Assembly: GCA_964519805.1 (NCBI GenBank)
Contig: CAZFKN010000001.1
Coordinates: forward strand, 22,772 to 86,771
DNA: 64,000 nt
Direction: 5' to 3'
From: DASQPE01 sp964519805
Lineage (GTDB): Bacteria > Gemmatimonadota > Gemmatimonadetes > Gemmatimonadales > GWC2-71-9
Below are positions 48,897 through 57,786 of this stretch, piece after piece (within the stretch, counting starts at the first letter, position 1; every line of letters starts with the position of its first letter). Made by a program: the position numbers and the translations under genes. The notes beneath the pieces were generated by a model, which worked only from the letters and a program-made list of their open reading frames with translations, was not told the origin of the DNA and did not search any database.

Positions 48897-50890
48897 CCGT
48901 TGCCTGGGGAACCATCGCTCTCCACCGGGGCGAGACCATCAGCGCCGCCTGGCTCATTCTCGCCGCCGTCGGCACCTACCTCGTCGCCTACCGGTTCTAC
49001 AGCCGCTTTCTCGCGGACCGGGTGCTCCAGTTGAACGACCGCCGGGCGACGCCCGCGGAGCGGCTCGAGAACGGCCGGGACTTCGTCCCCACCTCGCGCT
49101 GGGTGCTCTTCGGGCACCACTTCGCCGCCATCGCCGGCGCCGGGCCGCTCGTGGGTCCGGTGCTCGCCGCCCAATTCGGCTATCTCCCGGGGACGATCTG
49201 GATCGTCTTCGGCGTCGTACTCGCCGGCGCGGTACAGGATTTCATCATCCTGTTCGCTTCGCTGCGGCGCGACGGCAAGTCCCTGGGCCAAATGGCCCGC
49301 GACGAGGTCGGAGCGCTCACCGGCATGCTCACGATGGTGGCGATTCTCGCGATCATGATCATCCTGCTCGCCGTGCTGGCCCTGGTTGTGGTGAACGCGC
49401 TTCGCGGCAGCCCGTGGGGCGTCTTCACCATTGCCTGCACCATCCCGATCGCGATGCTGATGGGCTTCTGGATGCGGGTGATCCGGCCCGGCCGGACCAT
49501 CGAGGCGACGGTCATCGGCTTGGGCCTGCTGCTGCTGGCACTCGTCGGCGGGCGCTGGGTGGCTACCTCACCGGCGCTGGCCCCTGTCTTCACGCTGTCC
49601 GGTCCGGCGCTGGCCGGCTGGCTCATGGCCTACGGCTTCATCGCCAGCGTGCTCCCGGTCTGGATGCTCCTCGCCCCGCGGGACTATCTCTCCACGTTCA
49701 TGAAGATCGGCACCATCCTCCTGCTGGCCGTCGGGATTGTGCTGGTGTTGCCCCCGCTCAAGCTTCCGGCCATCACCCGCTTCGTCGACGGCAGCGGCCC
49801 CATCTTCGCCGGCAAGCTGTTCCCCTTCTGCTTCATCACCATCGCCTGCGGCGCCATCAGCGGGTTCCACGCGCTGGTTGCCTCGGGCACGACGCCAAAG
49901 CTCATCCGCCGAGAGAGCGACGCCCGGTTGATCGGCTACGGCGGTATGGTGATGGAGTCGTTCGTCGCAGTGATGGCCATGTGTGCCGCCGCCGTGCTCG
50001 ATCCGGGCGTCTACTTCGCGATCAACGCCCCACTCGCCACGCTGGGCGGCTCCCTCGACTCGGCGGCCACGGTCATCCGCGGCTGGGGCTTCACGGTGAC
50101 ACCGGAGCAGCTGCAGGCCCTGGCTCACTCCGTGGGCGAGGAAACGCTCCTGGCCCGCACCGGCGGCGCCCCCTCGCTCGCCGTAGGGATGGCGCACATC
50201 TTCAGCCGCGCCTTCGGCGAAAGCCTGACCGCGCTCTGGTATCATTTCGCGATTCTCTTCGAGGCGCTCTTCATTCTTACGACGCTGGACGCGGGCACCC
50301 GCGTCGGGCGGTTCATGCTCCAGGATCTCGGCGGCCACATCTGGAAACCGATGGGCCGGACCTCCTGGTATCCCAGCGTGATCCTTTCGTCGGCGCTGGT
50401 CGTCGCGGCCTGGGGTTACTTCCTGGTCCAGGGTGTGCTGGATCCGCTCGGCGGGATCAACTCGCTGTGGCCGCTCTTCGGGATCAGCAATCAACTCCTC
50501 GCGGCCGTGGCGCTCTGTGTGGGGACCACGGTGCTCGTCAAGTCGGGCAAGGCGCGTTACGCCTGGGTCACGCTCGGTCCCCTCGCCTGGCTCCTCGCCG
50601 TCACCCTGACCGCGGGATGGCAGAAGATCTTCGCCGAGGACCCGCGGCTCGGCTTCCTGACGCACGCCCGCACAACCGCCGCCCAGATCGCAGCCGGCAC
50701 GCTCGACCCCGCCAAAGGCGCGAGGCTCATCTTCAACGACCGGCTGGACGCATTCGTGGCCGCCGCCTTCATGATCGTGACGGTGGTCCTGGTTGCGGCG
50801 TGCCTCCGTGAGTGGGGGCTCATCCTGGCACGCCGCAAGGCCCCGGTGCCGCGGGAGAGCCCGTTCGTGGAGACAGCATATGCCGGCTAG
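48851..50890 (+). CDS. cstA: Carbon-starvation protein CstA, peptide/pyruvate transporter
   Basis: Inner-membrane transporter of 679 aa with about 16-18 helices. CstA landmarks are ATPAERLENGRDFVPTSRWVLFGHHFAAIAGAGPLVGPVLAAQFGYLPG, ISGFHALVASGTTPKLIRRESDARLIGYGGMVMES and GGINSLWPLFGISNQLLAAVAL (read in shorter blocks). E. coli relatives import peptides or pyruvate during starvation. ATG 48851 duplicates ATG 48696 because of the gap artefact. A YbdD partner gene overlaps its end, as in most genomes. Confidence 0.95.
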   Translation: MPLTMLPWLALAAAGAVAWGTIALHRGETISAAWLILAAVGTYLVAYRFYSRFLADRVLQLNDRRATPAERLENGRDFVPTSRWVLFGHHFAAIAGAGPLVGPVLAAQFGYLPGTIWIVFGVVLAGAVQDFIILFASLRRDGKSLGQMARDEVGALTGMLTMVAILAIMIILLAVLALVVVNALRGSPWGVFTIACTIPIAMLMGFWMRVIRPGRTIEATVIGLGLLLLALVGGRWVATSPALAPVFTLSGPALAGWLMAYGFIASVLPVWMLLAPRDYLSTFMKIGTILLLAVGIVLVLPPLKLPAITRFVDGSGPIFAGKLFPFCFITIACGAISGFHALVASGTTPKLIRRESDARLIGYGGMVMESFVAVMAMCAAAVLDPGVYFAINAPLATLGGSLDSAATVIRGWGFTVTPEQLQALAHSVGEETLLARTGGAPSLAVGMAHIFSRAFGESLTALWYHFAILFEALFILTTLDAGTRVGRFMLQDLGGHIWKPMGRTSWYPSVILSSALVVAAWGYFLVQGVLDPLGGINSLWPLFGISNQLLAAVALCVGTTVLVKSGKARYAWVTLGPLAWLLAVTLTAGWQKIFAEDPRLGFLTHARTTAAQIAAGTLDPAKGARLIFNDRLDAFVAAAFMIVTVVLVAACLREWGLILARRKAPVPRESPFVETAYAG

Positions 50891-51092
50891 TCCGGGCGGT
50901 CGTGCCCGCGCGCGCACCACGCTCGAGGGCGCGCTGGCCGCGCTGCGGCGGGTGCTGGGGATGCCCGACTACCCGGGCTACATCGCGCATCTCCGCGCCG
51001 CGCACCCCGACCGGCCGGTGCCGACCGAGCGGGAGTTCTACGAGGAGTACGTGCGGGCCCGCTACGCCGACGGGCCGACGCGGTGCTGCTGA
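50880..51092 (+). CDS. YbdD/YjiX family CstA accessory protein
   Basis: Small protein of 70 aa with the DUF466 pattern: LRRVLGMPDYPGYIAHLRAAHPD, PTEREFYEEYVRARYADGP, and the terminal RCC. It is nearly always coded right after cstA, and in E. coli the YbdD/YjiX partners are needed for transport by CstA/BtsT. Overlaps the cstA stop by 11 bases and the next gene by 10 bases. Confidence 0.92.
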   Translation: MPASPGGRARARTTLEGALAALRRVLGMPDYPGYIAHLRAAHPDRPVPTEREFYEEYVRARYADGPTRCC

Positions 51093-51859
51093 GCGGCGCC
51101 ACGATCGCCGCGCTGTGCGTATTCGCCTTCCTCGCGGGTTTCACCGATTCGGTCGTCGGCGGGGGCGGGCTGATCCAGGTGCCCGCCCTGCTGCTCCTCC
51201 TCCCCGGCGCCCCGATCCCGGTTCTTTTCGGCACCAATAAGCTCGCCTCGTCGATGGGGACGGTCGCGGCCGTGCGGCGCTATGCGCGCGGCCTCGAGAT
51301 GGACTGGCGCATCATCATTCCGGCGGCTCTGGCCTCCGCGGGCTGCTCGCTCCTCGGCGCGCATACGGTGAGTGCCATCCGACCAGCGACGCTGCGGCCA
51401 GTCATTCTCGTCCTGCTGGCGGCCGTCGCGCTCTTTACCTGGCGCGCCCGCGACTTCGGCACCGTCCACGCGCCACGGCTCGGCGGCGGTGTGGCCCTGG
51501 CGGCGGCCGTCGCGACCGGCGGCGTGCTGGGCTTCTACGACGGGTTCTTCGGCCCGGGCGCGGGCAGCTTCTTCATCTTCGTGTTCGTGGGGGTCTTCGG
51601 GTTCGATTTTCTCGCGGCCTCGGCCGCGGGGAAGGTCCTGAATCTCGGGTCGAACGCAGCGGCCGCGATCTATTTCATGGCCACCGGGCAGGTCCTGTAC
51701 CTCGCCGCCATCCCCATGGGACTCGCGAGCGTGGCCGGTGCCACGCTGGGGAGCCATCTCGCGCTCACCCGCGGGGTGCGCCTCATCCGCACGTTCTTTC
51801 TCGTCGTGGTCTCCGTCCTGATCGCCAAGTTGGCCTGGGACACCTTCCGATCCCCCTGA
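51083..51859 (+). CDS. TauE/SafE family sulfite or sulfonate exporter-like permease
   Basis: Membrane protein of 258 aa with about seven or eight helices. The duplicated TauE motif is visible: FLAGFTDSVVGGGGLIQVPALLL with FGTNKLASSMGT, and later GFYDGFFGPGAGSFFIFVFV. Substrate within this family (sulfite, sulfonates, organic acids) cannot be read. GTG 51083 overlaps the ybdD stop by 10 bases, suggesting co-transcription with cstA. Confidence 0.88.
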   Translation: MLLSGATIAALCVFAFLAGFTDSVVGGGGLIQVPALLLLLPGAPIPVLFGTNKLASSMGTVAAVRRYARGLEMDWRIIIPAALASAGCSLLGAHTVSAIRPATLRPVILVLLAAVALFTWRARDFGTVHAPRLGGGVALAAAVATGGVLGFYDGFFGPGAGSFFIFVFVGVFGFDFLAASAAGKVLNLGSNAAAAIYFMATGQVLYLAAIPMGLASVAGATLGSHLALTRGVRLIRTFFLVVVSVLIAKLAWDTFRSP

Positions 51860-51875
51860 CGCGGGACCGGCCGCA

Positions 51876-52778
51876 TCAGGGCGGGAGCCGCCGCAGCCAC
51901 TCGGTGAGCCAGCGCCCAGTCCGGGCAACAACTGCCGCGCTGTCGTTGTCCAGGAAGTCGTATCCGCCCCGACCAAGCGCGGAATCGGCATAGATCCCGC
52001 GCGCACGCGCCTTGTTCCGCGCGTCGAGCAGGGCCGCAAGACTCGCGCGGGTACCGATCCAGAGCAGGCCGTCCGACGCGCGCACGCCGTACCGGGCCGG
52101 GACATGGAAGCTGTCGGGCCAGACATACACCCGCGCGAATAGCGGCGTCAGCGAAGGGTCGGCGAAGTAGGAGAGCAGTGTGAGATAGCGAACCCGGAAC
52201 TCGAGGGAGTCCGCCCCGAGAAACCGGCCGACGACCGAGTCTCGCGCGCCGGCCCCCAGGCGACCGAGAACCCAGGCGTCGCCGTGGTCGTAGTCTCGGC
52301 GAGGAATCCGGGCCAGGATGTCAGTCAGCACCGCCGCATCCCCGTCGACCGCACGGCGTCGCTCCAGCAGAATTGCCTGCACCGAGGGCTCGATGTCGCT
52401 GGAGGTGAGGCCCGGGTTGTTCTTGAAGGGGATCGGCCCCGCCCGCTCGAAGAACCGGCGGATCCGGAGCGCGCTGTCGGCCACCTGAGCGTTTCGCAAC
52501 AGGGCCAGGCGCGTCGTCGCGAGCAGGGCCGCGTCCCACGAGCCGGTTCCGTTGATCGCCGCCGTCACCCGAGCCCAGAGCCGCCGGGGGCTCGTGGACC
52601 GGAGGATCACGATGACCGAATCAGCCTTCGGCGTGCCGGCCCTGAGGCCCTCGTGGAGCTCGGAATAGTCGGCCCTGCCGGGCTCACCCAGCCGGACCTG
52701 GACCTGGCCCCATGCCGGCCGCGCGCCGAAGGGCGCAATCGCGAGCTCCGACACGAACAGAAGTAGCAGCCGTCTCAC
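51876..52778 (-). CDS. Exported protein of unknown function
   Basis: Not recognised. GTG 52778 overlaps the MFS stop as GTGA. The protein is 300 aa with an N-terminal hydrophobic signal (LLLLFVSELAIAPFGARPAWG). The body is mostly helical with many Arg/Asp/Leu residues (SSDIEPSVQAILLERRRAVDGDAAVLTDILARIP), and the C-terminal region contains RASLAALLDARNKARARGIYADSAL. A HEAT-like helical repeat is possible but not proven. Translational coupling to the transporter is the only hint to its role. Confidence 0.65.
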   Translation of the reverse strand: MRRLLLLFVSELAIAPFGARPAWGQVQVRLGEPGRADYSELHEGLRAGTPKADSVIVILRSTSPRRLWARVTAAINGTGSWDAALLATTRLALLRNAQVADSALRIRRFFERAGPIPFKNNPGLTSSDIEPSVQAILLERRRAVDGDAAVLTDILARIPRRDYDHGDAWVLGRLGAGARDSVVGRFLGADSLEFRVRYLTLLSYFADPSLTPLFARVYVWPDSFHVPARYGVRASDGLLWIGTRASLAALLDARNKARARGIYADSALGRGGYDFLDNDSAAVVARTGRWLTEWLRRLPP

Positions 52779-54010
52779 GCCCTCGCTCCGTCGTCGTTGC
52801 CCGTGGGGGCGACCCCAACCCAGCCGGCAACCGCCGCCATCACCGCGACCGCCGAGGACACCAGCGCGACGCTTGCGCCCAAGCGCTGATAGAGTGCGCC
52901 GAACACGAGCGCCGCCGGCAGAGCCGCCACACCAGTCAATCCGTGGTACGCGCCGAATCCGCGGCCGGTTCTCGTCGGCGCGAGTCGCGCCACGAGCGCG
53001 CGCTCCGCAGACTCCGTGAGCCCGGCGACCAGGCCGAAAGCCAGAAAGCCAGTCGTCACCGGGAAGGCCCCGGTCTCGAGCCCCATGGTGGCGATCGCCA
53101 ACGCGAAGACGACCCCGCCGCTCGCCACCGTGAGCCTGGGTCCGATCCGGTCTACCAGCCAGCCACCGGGAAAAGAGGCACCGCTTCGGATCACGTGGAG
53201 CGCCGCCCACACGAGCGGCACCAGAGCCACCGGGACTCCGGCGTCCTGGAGCCGGAGGAGCAGCAGGGCGTCGGGGACCCTGCAGAGCGTGACCGCGGCC
53301 AGTGCGAGGATGGGAAGCCAGAACCGAGGGCCCGACGCGTCTGCCGGAGGGGTCATGCCGGGGGTCGCTACGGGTGCATCCGGCTCCGGCCCGGCATCGC
53401 CCCTCACCCCCGTCTTTCGCAGCACCACGGCAAGGACCAGAAAGGCAACCAGGCCGGGCACCGCGCTCCCCGAGATCACCTGGCGGACGTCCGCACCGGA
53501 CCGGAGAAAGTACCACGCCGCGAGCGAGCCCAGCACGGCGCCGAGGTGGTCGGCTCCGCGGTGGAACCCGAAAGCGCGACCGCGGAGCGGAGCCGGCGAC
53601 ACCTCGGCGATAAGCGCATCACGTGGAGGCGTGCGGAGGCCCTTCCCGATCCGGTCGATCACCCGAAACCCGATCACCTGCCAAGCGGCGCCTGCGACCG
53701 AAATCAGCGGTCGCACCAGTACCGCCGTGAGATAGCCAAGCAGAATGAGCGGTTTGAGCCAGCCGCGCCGGTCCGCGAGGCGACCGCTAAACCACTTGAG
53801 CGCGGCGGCGGTGAGATCCGCAGCCCCGTCGAGCGCGCCGAGCGCAAGCGGCCCTGCCCCGAGCGTCCCCGTGACGAACGCGGGCAACAGGGGGTAGACC
53901 ATCTCGCTGGCGAAATCGTTGAACAAGGACACGAGGGAGAGCCCCTTGACCGCTGGGGGCAGCGTATTGCCGCGCGGGAGGGCTTCCCCGGATGCCGGGG
54001 TGGCTAGCAT
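52775..54010 (-). CDS. MFS transporter
   Basis: Major facilitator transporter of 411 aa with about 11-12 helices. The beginning LVSLFNDFASEMVYPLLPAFVTGTLG and the A-loop FSGRLADRRGWLKPLILLGYL are conserved; GFRVIDRIGKGLRTPPRDALIAEVSPAPLRGRAFGFHRG is a well-known motif of the YfkF/UMF-like permeases with a central basic loop. Substrate unknown. Divergent from the zinc peptidase gene with 56 bp between. Confidence 0.9.
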   Translation of the reverse strand: MLATPASGEALPRGNTLPPAVKGLSLVSLFNDFASEMVYPLLPAFVTGTLGAGPLALGALDGAADLTAAALKWFSGRLADRRGWLKPLILLGYLTAVLVRPLISVAGAAWQVIGFRVIDRIGKGLRTPPRDALIAEVSPAPLRGRAFGFHRGADHLGAVLGSLAAWYFLRSGADVRQVISGSAVPGLVAFLVLAVVLRKTGVRGDAGPEPDAPVATPGMTPPADASGPRFWLPILALAAVTLCRVPDALLLLRLQDAGVPVALVPLVWAALHVIRSGASFPGGWLVDRIGPRLTVASGGVVFALAIATMGLETGAFPVTTGFLAFGLVAGLTESAERALVARLAPTRTGRGFGAYHGLTGVAALPAALVFGALYQRLGASVALVSSAVAVMAAVAGWVGVAPTGNDDGARA

Positions 54011-54066
54011 GGGGGTGCAATATATGTTTGTCGGACCCGGCCCCAGGGCAGGACCACAGGAAAGGT

Positions 54067-55107
54067 ATGACGACGCCTACGCCGCCCGGCACGTTCCGGG
54101 AATCCAGCCTGTGGTCGACGCCGATCCGCGACCTCGGACTCACCATCGGGGGCACGCGCCTCGAGCCCATCCTCGGCGAATTCGAGCAGGAGCTTCGGCG
54201 TCTGAGCCTGACACGCCTCAAGCCGAGGTTCTACCTCTCGACCGAGTGGGGCGTGCCGTTCCAGACGGTCGCCATTGCCATCCCCTTCTACCTCGCGCGG
54301 CCCGAGCTCACCGCGATCCACGAAGAGCGGATGGGCCTCGTCGAGGGCTTCGACCGGGCAGACATCCTCCGCTACCTGCGACACGAGATGGGGCACGTCG
54401 TCAACTACGCCTACCGCCTGTACGAAGAGGAGGAGTGGATCATCCGGTTCGGGTCGATCACCCAGCCCTACGAGGACGACTACCGGCCCGAGCCGTTCAG
54501 CCGCCGCTACGTCCGCCATCTCCCGGGGTGGTATGCGCAGAAGCATCCCGACGAGGACTGGGCGGAGACCTTCGCCGTCTGGATGACGCCCGGCCTCGAC
54601 TGGCGCAGGGAGTACGACGGGTGGCCCGAGGCGCTCGCCAAGCTGATCTTTTGCGATCGCGCCCTCGCCCGGATCCTGGATCGCGACCCGCTGGTCACCG
54701 ACGACGAGGGCGACGAGGACGTCGCCGAGATGGACTATTCGGTCGAGCAGTACTACGAGGACGAGGAAGCGGGAACCATCGAGGCGCCGGTGTTCCCGCC
54801 CGGGCTCGACGGCGCGCTCCGCGCGATCTTCGAGCGACTGGATGATCCCGCCACCTCCGGCAATGGTCGCCGCACGGCGGGCTCTCTCATCCGGTCACTG
54901 GGTCGGGGGCTGACCGAGAACGTCTTCCGCTGGACCGGGCACTTCCCGGAGCGTACCCGGATCCTGGTGCGGCATCTTGCTGAGCGCGCGGAACAGCTGG
55001 AGCTGGGCTATGCGCCGGCGCAGGAGGCCGACGCCGTGGTGGCGCTTACGACGCTGGTGACGGCCCTCGCGATGAACCACGTCCACCGCGGGACGTACCT
55101 GCCTTAG
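54067..55107 (+). CDS. Putative zinc-binding metallopeptidase
   Basis: Protein of 346 aa. The zincin motif is H106-E-M-G-H110 in LRYLRHEMGHVVNYAY, with a likely third ligand in HPDEDWAETFAVWMTPG. FYLSTEWGVPFQTVAIAIPFYLARPEL at the N-terminal side and the acidic stretch DDEGDEDVAEMDYSVEQYYEDEEAG further on are typical of the putative zinc-binding metallopeptidase family that is often coded near ATP-grasp ligases. Here it converges with such a ligase gene 100 bp away. Substrate and role are unknown. Confidence 0.8.
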   Translation: MTTPTPPGTFRESSLWSTPIRDLGLTIGGTRLEPILGEFEQELRRLSLTRLKPRFYLSTEWGVPFQTVAIAIPFYLARPELTAIHEERMGLVEGFDRADILRYLRHEMGHVVNYAYRLYEEEEWIIRFGSITQPYEDDYRPEPFSRRYVRHLPGWYAQKHPDEDWAETFAVWMTPGLDWRREYDGWPEALAKLIFCDRALARILDRDPLVTDDEGDEDVAEMDYSVEQYYEDEEAGTIEAPVFPPGLDGALRAIFERLDDPATSGNGRRTAGSLIRSLGRGLTENVFRWTGHFPERTRILVRHLAERAEQLELGYAPAQEADAVVALTTLVTALAMNHVHRGTYLP

Positions 55108-55213
55108 CTCTCGGGGCCGGATGATCGGCTTCGACGTCTGGCTGGGATTGCGCTCCGAACGACTGACAGCCCGTGGCGAGCGCGGCGGCAAGGATCAGCA
55201 CGAGGGGCCTCAG
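55046..55213 (-). CDS. Possible tiny lipoprotein after the ATP-grasp gene
   Basis: A 55-codon frame not supported by any standard start: CTG 55213 overlaps the ATP-grasp stop (CTGA); GTG 55201 is an alternative. It reads RPLVLILAAALATGCQSFG, a textbook lipoprotein signal with lipobox ATGC, then about 35 residues rich in Ser, Gly and Arg. It overlaps the 3' end of the convergent metallopeptidase gene by 62 bases. The signal peptide is the only reason to list it. Confidence 0.3.
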   Translation of the reverse strand: MRPLVLILAAALATGCQSFGAQSQPDVEADHPAPRAKAGTSRGGRGSSRGPSPAS

Positions 55214-56199
55214 CCCCGCTTCCCGTTGTAGCGCTCCATCGTCAGGTTCACGATCCGTTCGATAAGGCGCGGGTAGTCGAGGCCGCCCGCCGCGGCAGCC
55301 ATCGCGAACTCGCTCGACTTCTCCAGATAGCAGCTCGCGTTGACCTCGAGCACGTAGATCTCCCCGGTGTCCGTGAACCGAAGATCCACCCGACCGTAGT
55401 CCCGCACCCGCACGGCCCGGTAGGCGTCCACCGCCACCTTCTGGAGTCGGGCTCTCAGCTCATCGGGCAGCGAGGCGATCACGGTCTTCGTCCCCTTGTA
55501 CTCGACGCTGTGCTCCTCCCACTTGGCCTTGCTGTCGAGCACCTTGGGTGCGCCCTCCGGCAGGCCGCTGAAATCCACCTCGATGGGTGGGAGAGCCTTG
55601 GGTGCCGAGTTGCCGATCACGCCGACCAGAAACTCGCGTCCGTCGATGAACTCTTCGGCGATCGCCGAGTCGCTCAAGTCGTCCCGGATCGTGGCGACCC
55701 GGCGCATGAGCTGGACAGCGTCCGTGACGAGTGACTTCTTGCTCACGCCGAGGGACGCGTCCGACCGCAGCGGCTTCACGAACATCGGCATGCGAAGGTT
55801 CCCGCCGGTCTCGAGCTCGGAATCCGTATTGAAGACGGCGAAGCGCGGATAGAGAATGTGCTCGTACGAGAGAAGCTTCTTGCTGAGCGCCTTGTCCTGG
55901 CTCAGGTACAACTCGCCCGGCCCGCTGCCGGTGTAGCGCACGCCGAGCAGGTCGAGTAGACCGGTCACCGGAATGTCGCCGAACAGATTGTCGGCGAACA
56001 TCTCCATCAGATTGAAAACGAGGTCGGGTCTGCGGCGGGCGAGGCCGGCGACGAGGCGCTTCACGTCGCCGTGAATTCCGAGGATGCTCACACGGTGGCC
56101 GAGGCGCCTCAGAGTGCGTGCGACCTGCGGCACGACCGGATCGTAGTCCTTGGAGTTCTCGTCCGGACTGTCGAGATACGTGAGGACCGTGATCTTCAC
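55210..56199 (-). CDS. ATP-grasp ligase, D-Ala-D-Ala-ligase-like
   Basis: ATP-dependent carboxylate-amine ligase of 329 aa. The N-terminal domain includes DLVFNLMEMFADNLFGDIPVTGLLDLLGVRYTGSGP. The ATP-grasp core shows MFVKPLRSDASLGVSKKS, AEEFIDGREFLVGVIG, and the metal-binding RDYGRVDLRFTDTGEIYVLEVNASCYLE. The glycine-rich loop and the acidic/Asn motif are intact, so it should be active. The substrate is not D-alanine by certainty; the family also makes other amide bonds. Neighbours are a zinc peptidase and a degenerate DUF885 gene. Confidence 0.88.
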   Translation of the reverse strand: MKITVLTYLDSPDENSKDYDPVVPQVARTLRRLGHRVSILGIHGDVKRLVAGLARRRPDLVFNLMEMFADNLFGDIPVTGLLDLLGVRYTGSGPGELYLSQDKALSKKLLSYEHILYPRFAVFNTDSELETGGNLRMPMFVKPLRSDASLGVSKKSLVTDAVQLMRRVATIRDDLSDSAIAEEFIDGREFLVGVIGNSAPKALPPIEVDFSGLPEGAPKVLDSKAKWEEHSVEYKGTKTVIASLPDELRARLQKVAVDAYRAVRVRDYGRVDLRFTDTGEIYVLEVNASCYLEKSSEFAMAAAAGGLDYPRLIERIVNLTMERYNGKRG

Positions 56200-56235
56200 A
56201 CTTGAAGAATGTCCACATCGCGCACGCGGCGCCAG

Positions 56236-57786
56236 TCATCGCTCGATCCCCATCCCCCATCCGGCAAGACCGGGGGGCAGCGCGCCGTATCCAAGCAGCC
56301 TCCGATGGAACGCAGATAGCGCGGCCGGATCGTGCAGTCGCACCCCCGCAGCGGCGCGAAGCGCGCGCAGCTCGCGCCGTCCGACGGCGCCCGCGGCGCC
56401 ATGCGTCGGATGCGCGACGACGTGCCGCACTTCCGCCTCCGACTGCGCGCGTCCGAGCCCGGCGTGCTCGAATACCGCGACCGCCTGCGCCACGGTCATC
56501 CCGCGCGCGTGCATCCCGACGTCAGCGGCAAGGCGCGCGCCCGCTTGCAACAGTCGTGTGAGGCGGATGACGCTCGTCTCGCCGGCGACGGCGAAGCCCA
56601 GGTCGTCCATCAGCTCCTCGGCGTAGAGCGCCCATCCCTCCGTGGCAACGGGCGTGCGGATTCGGCGCCGCACCTCTCCGGCCGCGCTGCGAGCGGCGCT
56701 CTCCTGGAGGTGCCGGCCAGGCAGCGCCTCCGCCGCGGCGAGCGTCGGAAGGGCGAACCGGCTGAGGCGGCGCGATGCGATGAAGACTCGCTCTACTCCC
56801 GGCACGTAGCGGACCGGCGGCCAGAGCGCGCCGAGCGGCGACGGGAGGGCCGTGATGAGCGGCGCTGTGACGGTCGGGACCAGAAGCCCACGCTCCCGGA
56901 GAAACGATTCGGCGCGCGCCGCCTCGGCGCTCAGCCCGGCAACCGGATCGAGGCTTCCCTCGTCGAGGCGACCGAGGATCTCGCGCCAGTCTTCGGTGGC
57001 CCCGAGCGCTCGCGCCGCGTCGATGAGCGCGCGCTCCGTCTCCGCCATCAGCTCCGTCGCGTACCGCCACAGCTCCGCCGAGCTTGAGCGGACCACGTAG
57101 CCCTGGTTGAGCCGCCGGTCGTAGCGGGTCTCGCCGACCAGCACGGCGGCGACGTCGGGCTCCGGCTCGATGCCGGAGCGGAGGTGGTGACCAAAGACGG
57201 CGAGCGACCGAAGCGCCGTGGCCACCGAGACGTTGAACGCCTCCGCCCCACCGGGGGCGGCGGGACCGAACACCGCGGCCGCCGCCACGAGCAGCTCGCC
57301 CAACGCCCCGAGGCGGCCGAGCGCGCCGTCGACCAGCAGCACCGGCGGTCGCGAGAGGACTCCGCGAGCCGAGTCGAGGAACTCGGGGATCGCCGCGACC
57401 CGCTCGGCCGCGGCCCGAGCGCGGGCGCCGTCCGCTGCGGAATCGCCGGGCCGCAGCAGGAGTGCGCCGAACGCATCGGCCAGGTGGCCGAGCCAGAATC
57501 CCGGATCACGGACGTGCGGTCGGTCCTCCTCCAGCCGGACGATGGTTGCCCGCACGTCGTCCAGCAGCGCCGTCCGGTCGATCTCGTCGCTGAGGGCCTC
57601 GATGTCCAGCTCTTCGATGGCGATTGCGGTGGCCCGGAACGCCGCCAGATGCGCGCGCATCGACTCGGCGTCGAAGCGCCCGAGGACGCCGTCCCTGGAA
57701 ATGGAACCGGCCGCGCTCGCGGCCGCCGGATCGAAGTGCCAGAGCAGGTCGAAGTACGAGCCCGCGAGAAGGTCCAGCTCGCGCAT
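56236..57786 (-). CDS. DUF885-like protein with degenerate metal site
   Basis: Protein of 516 aa without signal peptide, weakly similar over its length to DUF885 peptidases. It has the C-terminal EGWALYAEELMDDLGFAV and GMTVAQAVAVFEHAGL segments. At the position of the family's H-E-x3-G-H-H motif it reads A352-E-A-L-P-G-R358-H359-LQ. Two of the three histidines are replaced, so it is probably inactive as a zinc peptidase, or binds something else. Compare the intact lipoprotein paralogue at 12823-14589. One-base overlap (TGATG) with the nucleotidyltransferase gene. Confidence 0.75.
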   Translation of the reverse strand: MRELDLLAGSYFDLLWHFDPAAASAAGSISRDGVLGRFDAESMRAHLAAFRATAIAIEELDIEALSDEIDRTALLDDVRATIVRLEEDRPHVRDPGFWLGHLADAFGALLLRPGDSAADGARARAAAERVAAIPEFLDSARGVLSRPPVLLVDGALGRLGALGELLVAAAAVFGPAAPGGAEAFNVSVATALRSLAVFGHHLRSGIEPEPDVAAVLVGETRYDRRLNQGYVVRSSSAELWRYATELMAETERALIDAARALGATEDWREILGRLDEGSLDPVAGLSAEAARAESFLRERGLLVPTVTAPLITALPSPLGALWPPVRYVPGVERVFIASRRLSRFALPTLAAAEALPGRHLQESAARSAAGEVRRRIRTPVATEGWALYAEELMDDLGFAVAGETSVIRLTRLLQAGARLAADVGMHARGMTVAQAVAVFEHAGLGRAQSEAEVRHVVAHPTHGAAGAVGRRELRALRAAAGVRLHDPAALSAFHRRLLGYGALPPGLAGWGMGIER

